A stretch of 8,364 bases of DNA from Candidatus Poribacteria bacterium. Its GTDB lineage: Bacteria; Poribacteria; WGA-4E; WGA-3G. Below, piece after piece: positions 1-5,391 of the stretch. Positions within the stretch are counted from its first letter, which is position 1, and the number at the start of each line of letters is the position of its first letter. Under the pieces are notes generated by a model. It did not search any database and was not told the origin of the DNA. It saw only the letters and a program-made list of their open reading frames with translations. A program made the translations under genes and the position numbers. The DNA is taken from contig VXZL01000094.1 of NCBI GenBank assembly GCA_009845505.1, positions 1 through 8,364 of the forward strand. Reading direction: 5' to 3'.

Positions 1-1
1 G

Positions 2-190
2 GATAGTAGTGGCCTCGGCACACTCGTTTCTGTCAATGTGACTGTCTCGCGAAAGGGAGGACGGACCGCACTCGTCAATGCAGACGCACACATCCGAAAC
101 CTTCTTATCCTTGGTCGATTAATGAGCGTTTTCGAGACTTACAATAGCGAAGAAGAGGGAATCCTCGCGCTCACTTCTGATGAAACCTAA
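2..190 (+). CDS. Anti-sigma-factor antagonist, STAS domain (3' part only)
   Basis: The first 62 codons read from base 2 are open and end at TAA 188-190, followed at once by a second in-frame TAA. The gene starts before the window. The fragment opens with DSSGLGTLVS, the signature of SpoIIAA/RsbV-type anti-anti-sigma factors, whose serine in the DS(S/T)G loop is phosphorylated by a partner anti-sigma kinase. The rest fits the C-terminal half of a STAS fold: a strand and helix (GGRTALVNADAHIRNLLIL), then the usual final helix region with FETYNSEEEGILAL. In known systems the unphosphorylated protein binds the anti-sigma kinase and releases a sigma factor. No kinase or sigma gene is visible here, so the partner is either upstream or elsewhere. 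Family assignment is firm; the regulated pathway is unknown. Confidence 0.85.
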   Translation, partial: DSSGLGTLVSVNVTVSRKGGRTALVNADAHIRNLLILGRLMSVFETYNSEEEGILALTSDET

Positions 191-195
191 TAAAT

Positions 196-233
196 CGGGT
201 AGAGCCATTTAGTTCAACCTCTGCCCGGCTTTT
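196..233 (+). terminator. Probable intrinsic terminator after the STAS gene
   Basis: CGGGTAGAG (196-204) pairs with CTCTGCCCG (219-227) over nine base pairs, one of them a G-U wobble, around a 14-nt loop. The stem is followed after two bases by TTTT (230-233). It lies six bases past the STAS stop codon. The T run is short, so termination may be partial. The 5' arm overlaps another inverted repeat (202-258). Confidence 0.45.
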
Positions 234-258
234 GCCTGAATCGAAGACTAAATGGCTC
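202..258. repeat. 12-bp perfect inverted repeat in the leader of the DUF6807 gene
   Basis: GAGCCATTTAGT (202-213) is the exact reverse complement of ACTAAATGGCTC (247-258), with 33 bases between. The left arm shares bases 202-204 with the 5' arm of the terminator-like hairpin and covers much of its loop, so the two RNA folds cannot both form. It could be an alternative mRNA fold, a protein-binding site, or the ends of a small degenerate intergenic repeat. Confidence 0.6.
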
Positions 259-299
259 CAACACAATAGAGGAAACCCAGATACGAAATAAGGGAATTT

Positions 300-1454
300 A
301 TGGCAAATCAGAATCTTCCGATGTTTACTGTTAGTGCCGGTTTCCACGATCGAGATGGATGTCCGGTTAGTATTGACGTTGATCACCCTGGTGTGAGCCA
401 ACTTCACGATTGTCCCGTCACTTTAACGGATGTGGCATCGGGCAGCGTCATATCGGCGCAATGTTATGCCAATGAGGACGGTTCTACTACCTTAAATTGG
501 ATACTTGACGGACTCGCTGCCGGTGAATCTCGCACTTATACTCTCTCTGAGGGAAACGTCGCAGGTGAATCAGGCGTTCAGTTCAAAGAGGAAGCCGAAA
601 CTATCGCCATCACACTCAATGACCGATCTTTTACAACGTTCCGGTATGCTAAAACGCAGTTCCGACCTTACTTCTTTCCTGTCCTCGGTCCGAATGGACG
701 CGAAGTAACACGGGGTGAGACGAGCGAGGTCTCGAAAGATCATGTGCATCACCGTTCGCTCTATGTCGCCTATGGCGAGGTTAATGATGTGGATCTGTGG
801 GGAGAAGGGAGTAATTCTGGAAGAGTCGTGCATCAGGGCTTTACACAAAAACACGATGGTGCCGTCGTCGGTAGGATTTATACCGAAAATAATTGGGAAA
901 CCCGCGAAGGCAACGTTCTGATGACCGACAAACAGAACTTCCGTATCTATAACCTACCTGAAGATGCCTCACTTCTTGACCTCGATCTGACATTTATCGC
1001 TTCTGCTGGGGATGTCTACTTCGGAGATACCAAGGAAGGCGGTATTATGTCGATTCGTGTCCATCCGTCGATGAACGCTTCGGACGGTGGAAAGATAGAG
1101 AACGCTTTTGGTGGCATCAATGAGGATGAGACATGGGGCAAACGGGCGAACTGGTGCGATTATTCCGGCGTTGTTGACGGAACACCTGTCGGACTTGCTG
1201 TATTCGATCACCTCATCAACCCACGCTATCCAACGTACTGGCACGTACGGAATTACGGACTCATGGGAACGAATATCTTTGGAGGCGGCACCTTTGAAGG
1301 GGACCCCGCTAAAGATGGTTCCTACACGCTCAAAGACGGCGATCAGATGCACTTCCGATTCCGGGTCCTTATTCATGCAGGTGATGCAACCACCGGGAAA
1401 GTGGCGCAGAAATATCACGATTTCATCAACCCACCAGTCGTTGAGGTGTCCTAA
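300..1454 (+). CDS. DUF6807 (PmoA-like) family protein
   Basis: This 384-residue protein has the hallmarks of the DUF6807 family, often named 'methane oxygenase PmoA' in databases. The FRPYFFPVLGPNG segment (121-133) precedes the family signature DHVHHRSLYVAYGEV (147-161) and VDLWGEG (164-170). Further conserved blocks are KEGGIMSIRV (245-254), WCDYSG (285-290) and NPRYPTYWHVRNYG (307-320). The histidine cluster H148, H150, H151 is the best candidate for a metal or substrate site. The family is mostly beta-strand and its biochemical role is not established to my knowledge; it is unrelated to the membrane subunit of particulate methane monooxygenase and has no transmembrane segments. There is no signal peptide, so it is probably cytoplasmic. 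AGGGA at 291-295 lies only 4 nt from the ATG, a tight ribosome site. It precedes a Gfo/Idh/MocA gene, a common pairing in Planctomycetes-like genomes, suggesting sugar or small-molecule catabolism (inference). Confidence 0.85.
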   Translation: MANQNLPMFTVSAGFHDRDGCPVSIDVDHPGVSQLHDCPVTLTDVASGSVISAQCYANEDGSTTLNWILDGLAAGESRTYTLSEGNVAGESGVQFKEEAETIAITLNDRSFTTFRYAKTQFRPYFFPVLGPNGREVTRGETSEVSKDHVHHRSLYVAYGEVNDVDLWGEGSNSGRVVHQGFTQKHDGAVVGRIYTENNWETREGNVLMTDKQNFRIYNLPEDASLLDLDLTFIASAGDVYFGDTKEGGIMSIRVHPSMNASDGGKIENAFGGINEDETWGKRANWCDYSGVVDGTPVGLAVFDHLINPRYPTYWHVRNYGLMGTNIFGGGTFEGDPAKDGSYTLKDGDQMHFRFRVLIHAGDATTGKVAQKYHDFINPPVVEVS

Positions 1455-1470
1455 CCTACTTGTCTGATTT

Positions 1471-1515
1471 AGGGGGTTGGCTATCCAAATATATGGACAA
1501 ACCGAAACCCTTTTT
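1471..1515 (+). terminator. Weak terminator-like hairpin after the DUF6807 gene
   Basis: An interrupted stem is visible: GGGTT (1474-1478) with AACCC (1506-1510), GG (1479-1480) with CC (1502-1503), and TCCA (1484-1487) with TGGA (1494-1497) around a 6-nt loop. TTTTT (1511-1515) follows directly. The internal loops make it weaker than a typical terminator. It may reduce rather than stop transcription into the downstream Gfo/Idh gene. Confidence 0.4.
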
Positions 1516-1536
1516 CTGACAACTGATAACTGACAG
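1516..1536. repeat. Triple heptamer tandem repeat
   Basis: Three adjacent 7-base units, CTGACAA, CTGATAA and CTGACAG, lie between the DUF6807 stop and the ribosome binding site of the next gene. As 7 is not a multiple of 3, the TGA in each unit (1517, 1524, 1531) falls in a different reading frame, so the repeat stops translation in all three + frames. Confidence 0.7.
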
Positions 1537-1543
1537 CCAGTAT

Positions 1544-1549
1544 AAGGAG
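1544..1549 (+). promoter_or_regulatory. Ribosome binding site of the Gfo/Idh gene
   Basis: AAGGAG lies 8 nt before ATG 1558 and fixes the start of the oxidoreductase. No other in-frame start nearby has a comparable site. Confidence 0.8.
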
Positions 1550-1557
1550 TTTCAGGA

Positions 1558-2625
1558 ATGCCAATCCCGACTATCCACGTGGGATGCACCCATTTCGCAC
1601 ATGGTCGTCTACAAGCACAAGTCAATTCGCATGGGTTGGAACCTGTCGCGTGTGTGGACATCAACCTTGAAGCCGCACGAGATGGTGTGTCGTCAATAAA
1701 CGGCGCACCTGAAGGCTTAACAGAACGTATCTACACGACCATAACTGAGGCGAAAGAGAAACACGATGCACAGGCATGCCTTATCTATGCCTCAACGACC
1801 GTTCACGCCAAGTTAATTGTCGAAAGCCTGAATCTCGGTATGCATACCCTCTGTGTTAAACCTATTGCAACAACACAGTTAGAATTTCATGAAATTATCC
1901 AAGCACACAAGGCAAATCCCGGCTTGATGCTGGTTCAAGGACAAAACAAACGTTGGAATCCTGCCGCAGCGAAAATGCGAGAGTGGCTACGGGAGGATGG
2001 TGGTATCGGTGAAATGTTAGCCGGTGAGTGCCGGTTCTGGATTCGGCAGAACCTCTACACTGGACCGGATTCGAGGCAACCTGACGCTTATGTAGACGGG
2101 CTTTTCTTCCACGCGGGTACGAGTCACCAACTTGATCAGCTCGTTGCTGCGAAAGGACTCCCGAAATATGTCACAGCGCATATCCATAACCGTCGGGATC
2201 CCGCACTCGGACAAATCCATGCGTGGGGTACCGCGGGCGGCAACGCCCTTATGGAATACGCAAACGGGGCACCTTTTTCTTATGCGGGGACGCGGGCAGG
2301 ACACGCATCGCCCTTCGGTTGGAGTGGACACTGGAGTTTCCACGGAGAAGACGGAGATCTCCGACGGGATGCAGGACACCTACAACTTTTTCGACTCGGT
2401 GAGACGGTTGAAGATTTAACGCTTCAGGACTTACACGCTGGTCTAATAGAAGATGACCGACTCCAATTTGATGCGTTTGCGCAAGCAATTACAAAAGACA
2501 CAGGTCGTGAGTGGATGCAGGAGACGACCCTCGGTACATGGGTGCTGATGGAGGCTTGCAACGAATCTGCACGGACCCAGGAACGCGTTGATGTTGAGGC
2601 ATTTGCTAAGAAGATGCTCGGCTAA
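1558..2625 (+). CDS. Gfo/Idh/MocA family oxidoreductase
   Basis: This 355-residue protein has the two-domain layout of the family: an N-terminal Rossmann NAD(P)-binding half (about 1-125) and a C-terminal alpha/beta half (about 130-355). Visible landmarks are the acidic residue after the second strand (CVDIN, D34), usually associated with NAD preference, the CVKP motif (99-102) in place of EKP with the likely catalytic lysine K101, HQLDQL (190-195) matching the conserved H-x-x-D helix, and FHGEDGDLRRD (261-271), the usual 'G-x-x-G' strand segment. The first loop is GCTHFAHG (9-16), where two of the usual three glycines of GxGxxG are replaced. Family members oxidise or reduce sugars, inositols and related alcohols; the substrate here cannot be named. 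It starts 103 bp after the DUF6807 gene and ends 22 bp before the next ATG, so it is probably co-transcribed with the GGT-like gene. No signal peptide is present, so it should be cytoplasmic. Confidence 0.85.
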   Translation: MPIPTIHVGCTHFAHGRLQAQVNSHGLEPVACVDINLEAARDGVSSINGAPEGLTERIYTTITEAKEKHDAQACLIYASTTVHAKLIVESLNLGMHTLCVKPIATTQLEFHEIIQAHKANPGLMLVQGQNKRWNPAAAKMREWLREDGGIGEMLAGECRFWIRQNLYTGPDSRQPDAYVDGLFFHAGTSHQLDQLVAAKGLPKYVTAHIHNRRDPALGQIHAWGTAGGNALMEYANGAPFSYAGTRAGHASPFGWSGHWSFHGEDGDLRRDAGHLQLFRLGETVEDLTLQDLHAGLIEDDRLQFDAFAQAITKDTGREWMQETTLGTWVLMEACNESARTQERVDVEAFAKKMLG

Positions 2626-2647
2626 CGAAAAAAGGAAAATTAAAAAA

Positions 2648-4276
2648 ATGCAATCTCCACACGGTTCAGCATTTCGTCCCTCTGTCATGGGCAGAAATGG
2701 CATGGTTACATCTGGGCACGTACTCGCCTCGCAGGCAGGTATTCAGACAATGATGGCAGGTGGCAACGCCGTTGACGCAGCCATCGCAACGGCTGTAGCC
2801 CTTGGTATGGTTGAGCCTGCTGGTTCTGGGCTTGGAGGCGACGGGTTTATCCTCATCTATTGGGCGGAGACTGGGAAGGTCGAAGCCGTAAACGGCACTG
2901 GACCCGCACCGCGCGCCGCAACCCGCGAAACCTATCTTAAAGACGGTGGAATCCCGATGAAAGGCATACGCAGTGTTTCGGTCCCGGGAATCGTTGACGC
3001 ATGGCTCCTCGCACACGAACGCTATGGTGCCCTCAAGTTAGAAGATGTTTTCGCACCCGCAATTGCCCTCTGTGAGGAAGGATTTCCTGTGAGCCACAGA
3101 CTCGCTGGCGGTCTTAAGGGCGAAAATCCACGTTTCGCCGCTGAACCGGACAGCCGCGCTATCTTTACAAACGAGGGTGAACCCATCCCCGCCGGCCAAT
3201 TTATCTCAAACCCCAATCTCGGTAAAACCCTCCGAAAGATTGCTGAACACGGAAGAGATATATTCTACAAAGGTGAAATTGCACAGGCTATCGGTGAGTT
3301 CAGCCGTGCTCATGACGGACTCTTGACGACAGAGGATCTCGCTGACTATCACGCACACTGGGATGAGCCGATACACGTCAACTACCGAGGGTATGAAGTC
3401 TATGAGATGCCCCCGAATTCGAGTGGTCATATCTTACTTCAAGAGTTGAATATGGTTGAACGCTTTGACTTGCCGACCTTGGGCTGTAATACGCCTGAAA
3501 GTGTCCACCTAATGGTTGAAGCCAAGAAACTCGCCTTCGCCGATCGCGAAAAATATATGGCGGATCCGAATTGGGTTGATATTCCTTTAGACGGCATGTT
3601 ATCGAAATCCTACGCTGCTGAACGCGCCGAACAGATTGATTTAGAGAAGGCAGCTATAGATGTCCCTGCTGGTGGTCCAGAGTCACACGAGGATACGACC
3701 TGCTTCTGCACCGCCGACCGTGCCGGAAATCTTGTCTGTATATTACAGAGCATCCAATCAGGGTTCGGTTCTGCTCTGGTTGCAGGGGACACCGGTGTGC
3801 TCTTGAACAATCGGATGACCTATTGGCACTTAGAGGAAGGACACCCGAACTGTCTGATGCCGGGCAAACGCGTCCGTCACACAATGAACCCTGTCATCGT
3901 CACAAAGGACGGGCAGCCCTTCATCGCGTGTGGCACACCCGGTGCCGATACACAGGTTCAAACGAACCTACAACTCGTTACCCATATAATTGATTTCGGA
4001 ATGACACCACAAGAAGCCGTTTCTGCACCGCGCTGGCGCAGTCTCCAGAATCCCATGGAATCCACTATTCCGCACACCTGCTCTAATGATCTCCAGTTAG
4101 AAAACCGATTTCAGAGGGATACGAAGGACGGTTTGGCGAAGCGAGGACATGAACTCCAAATCCTCGGCGATTGGGGCGGTCCAGGAAGCGCACAGGCGAT
4201 CATGGTGCATCCTGAATCTGGCGCGCTCATCGGCGGTTCTGATCCCAGAACGGATGGATACGCAGTAACTTTTTAG
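2648..4276 (+). CDS. Gamma-glutamyltransferase-like Ntn hydrolase
   Basis: The 542-residue protein is collinear with the gamma-glutamyltransferase (T03 peptidase) family, which self-cleaves to expose a threonine nucleophile. Landmarks, counted from ATG 2648: GRNGMVTSGH (15-24), GGNAVDAAIAT (38-48), GSGLGGDGF (59-67), PPNSSGH (255-261), the cleavage site EDTTC (348-352) with T350 as predicted nucleophile, GDTGVLLNNRM (380-390) and GTPGAD (429-434). Several residues that hold the gamma-glutamyl group in E. coli GGT are replaced: R114 by T84, N411 by Q370, Q430 by R389, D433 by Y392, S462-S463 by H411-T412. The lid loop between NNRM and GKR is also short. The true substrate may be another amide, as in GGT-like acylases and amidohydrolases (inference). 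There is no signal peptide, unlike periplasmic GGTs. Upstream TTG 2588 and ATG 2591 are in frame but overlap the previous gene and add a basic extension alien to the family; AAGGA (2632-2636) supports ATG 2648. Confidence 0.85.
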   Translation: MQSPHGSAFRPSVMGRNGMVTSGHVLASQAGIQTMMAGGNAVDAAIATAVALGMVEPAGSGLGGDGFILIYWAETGKVEAVNGTGPAPRAATRETYLKDGGIPMKGIRSVSVPGIVDAWLLAHERYGALKLEDVFAPAIALCEEGFPVSHRLAGGLKGENPRFAAEPDSRAIFTNEGEPIPAGQFISNPNLGKTLRKIAEHGRDIFYKGEIAQAIGEFSRAHDGLLTTEDLADYHAHWDEPIHVNYRGYEVYEMPPNSSGHILLQELNMVERFDLPTLGCNTPESVHLMVEAKKLAFADREKYMADPNWVDIPLDGMLSKSYAAERAEQIDLEKAAIDVPAGGPESHEDTTCFCTADRAGNLVCILQSIQSGFGSALVAGDTGVLLNNRMTYWHLEEGHPNCLMPGKRVRHTMNPVIVTKDGQPFIACGTPGADTQVQTNLQLVTHIIDFGMTPQEAVSAPRWRSLQNPMESTIPHTCSNDLQLENRFQRDTKDGLAKRGHELQILGDWGGPGSAQAIMVHPESGALIGGSDPRTDGYAVTF

Positions 4277-4280
4277 GAGG
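4275..4280 (+). promoter_or_regulatory. Ribosome binding site overlapping the upstream stop codon
   Basis: AGGAGG sits 6 nt before ATG 4287 and its first two bases are the last two of the TAG stop (4274-4276) of the GGT-like gene. This arrangement implies co-transcription and probable translational coupling of the two genes. Confidence 0.85.
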
Positions 4281-4286
4281 ATTACC

Positions 4287-5141
4287 ATGAATAGCAGCAT
4301 TATCGATAGGATCGCGCACGCGATTCTCATAACAATCTTTTCTTTTTCAACAGCAACGGGGTGGGCAGCTGATACTGTCCTTTTTGAAGAGGATTTTGAG
4401 GGTGTCACACTCCAAGCAAGTATAATGGAACAGATTAAAGATAAAGATGTTTGGTCAGGTACGCCGCCTGAGGGTTGGGAAATTACAAACGAGAATCCAG
4501 ATGACCTCGGCATGCCCGAGTGGAGAACTTGGGCAATCGTCGATCTTGAGTGGTGGACACGAACAGCGGAAGACCAGAGGCGTAGTGAGTTCACAGGCGT
4601 ACACAATGACGGCAAGGGCGTAGGGAAAGGCGCGGTTTCTGACCCTGATGAGTGGGACGATTGGGAGGGGAATGGCAATCCTGATGCTATCAGTCGTTGG
4701 AATGGTCACCTAATTACACCACCCATTAAAATCAAGGGTGCGGCAGAGGGATCGCTCATCTTAACCTTGGATTCGAGCTGGCGGCCCGAAGATACGCAAA
4801 ACGGAGAGATAACAGTCAGCTTTGATGGCGATGCCGAAGAACGTATCTTATTCTTTCAAAGCGTTGGTATTGACGCAGGTGCGCATACGCTCGTTACGAT
4901 TCCTACCCTTAAACTAAAGGAAGAGAAAATAAACGATGGAGAACAGATAAACGAAACGTTAGAAATTCCAATTAACAACCCCGCGGGTGCCAATGAGATG
5001 GTCATGAGTTTCGGGGTCATTGATGCACAGAATGATTGGTGGTGGGCGATAGATAATATAGAACTCATCAGCACTGCTTATGATGTAGAGCCGAGAGATA
5101 AATTAGCAGTGAGATGGGCAGCGTTAAAGTCCTTACACTAA
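4287..5141 (+). CDS. Secreted jelly-roll protein, choice-of-anchor/cleaved-adhesin type
   Basis: This 284-residue protein begins with a signal peptide: a hydrophobic core AHAILITIFSFSTATG (10-25) and a likely cut after A27 (GWA/ADT). The mature part looks like one beta-sandwich domain. It starts with LFEEDFEGV (32-40) and TPPEGWEI (59-66), has SRWNGHLITPPIKIKG (136-151), and ends with NDWWWAIDNIEL (249-260), the pattern of cleaved-adhesin or choice-of-anchor domains. The middle blocks DQRRSEFTG (96-104) and AVSDPDEWDDW (116-126) resemble, from memory, a domain often attached to secreted phosphoesterases in Planctomycetes-like bacteria; here it stands alone. The tail VEPRDKLAVRWAALKS (267-282) looks like a distinct C-terminal motif. 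No catalytic residues can be named, so a binding or accessory role outside the cytoplasm is the best guess. It is the last gene before a strong terminator and is tightly coupled to the GGT-like gene. Confidence 0.75.
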   Translation: MNSSIIDRIAHAILITIFSFSTATGWAADTVLFEEDFEGVTLQASIMEQIKDKDVWSGTPPEGWEITNENPDDLGMPEWRTWAIVDLEWWTRTAEDQRRSEFTGVHNDGKGVGKGAVSDPDEWDDWEGNGNPDAISRWNGHLITPPIKIKGAAEGSLILTLDSSWRPEDTQNGEITVSFDGDAEERILFFQSVGIDAGAHTLVTIPTLKLKEEKINDGEQINETLEIPINNPAGANEMVMSFGVIDAQNDWWWAIDNIELISTAYDVEPRDKLAVRWAALKSLH

Positions 5142-5196
5142 ACCGCTTTTGTCGGGTTGTAAGTCCATCGTTTGCAGCTCGGCGAAGATAGTCGCG

Positions 5197-5234
5197 AAAA
5201 AGGGCTGCATATTTCTACGTGTAGCCCTTTTTTG
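5197..5234 (+). terminator. Strong intrinsic terminator
   Basis: AAAAAGGGCTGCA (5197-5209) pairs with TGTAGCCCTTTTT (5220-5232) over 13 base pairs with a single G-U wobble and a 10-nt loop, ending in a run of six T (5228-5233). It lies 55 bp after the stop of the secreted-protein gene. The flanking A and T runs would let it act in both directions, but no minus-strand gene is seen to use it. Confidence 0.85.
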
Positions 5235-5241
5235 TATTTTG

Positions 5242-5256
5242 TCGGTTTTTAGGAGA
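5242..5256 (+). repeat. 15-bp direct repeat, copy 1
   Basis: TCGGTTTTTAGGAGA occurs here and again exactly at 5370-5384, 128 bp downstream. This copy contains a Shine-Dalgarno-like AGGAGA, but no ATG or GTG start follows at a suitable distance. Confidence 0.8.
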
Positions 5257-5278
5257 GGCGTTTTTCCTATCTCAGTAG

Positions 5279-5330
5279 GCGAGGTTTTGCGGCGTACTCG
5301 CCCAAATGCGATGTGCATTCCTAACCTCGC
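5279..5330. repeat. Nested inverted repeats in the epimerase leader
   Basis: GCGAGGTT (5279-5286) is the reverse complement of AACCTCGC (5323-5330). Inside lies a smaller hairpin, AATGC (5305-5309) with GCATT (5315-5319). A competing pairing, GGCGAG (5278-5283) with CTCGCC (5297-5302), uses the same left arm. It may be a structured mRNA leader or a degenerate intergenic palindromic element. Confidence 0.45.
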
Positions 5331-5369
5331 TGGTGTGGAGTGTCCAGTTAATTCTAAAATCTACCCTTA

Positions 5370-5384
5370 TCGGTTTTTAGGAGA
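5370..5384 (+). repeat. 15-bp direct repeat, copy 2, containing the epimerase ribosome binding site
   Basis: The sequence is identical to 5242-5256. Its AGGAGA (5379-5384) lies 7 nt before ATG 5392 and is the ribosome binding site of the epimerase gene, which decides that start against an in-frame TTG at 5149. Confidence 0.8.
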
Positions 5385-5391
5385 AAAGTTA

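Noticed and set aside
300..1454. Particulate methane monooxygenase subunit A
   Set aside because: The database nickname 'PmoA' is misleading: the protein is soluble-looking, lacks membrane segments and shares none of the metal-binding features of the true subunit.
969..1664. 231-codon open frame on the minus strand
   Set aside because: It lies antisense to the clear DUF6807 and Gfo/Idh genes, crosses the gene boundary, and its translation shows no family features.
2588..2647. Earlier TTG/ATG start for the GGT-like protein
   Set aside because: It would overlap the Gfo/Idh gene by 38 bases and add a basic 20-residue extension not expected for the family. ATG 2648 gives a normal N-terminus. 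AGGA at 2579-2582 keeps ATG 2591 as a minor possibility.
4097..4678. 193-codon open frame on the minus strand
   Set aside because: It is antisense across the GGT-like and secreted-protein genes, with low-complexity serine/proline-rich translation and no recognisable motif.
5149..5391. N-terminal extension of the epimerase from a TTG codon
   Set aside because: The stretch runs through the strong terminator and repeats, has no SDR features and no ribosome site, while ATG 5392 has AGGAGA 7 nt upstream.
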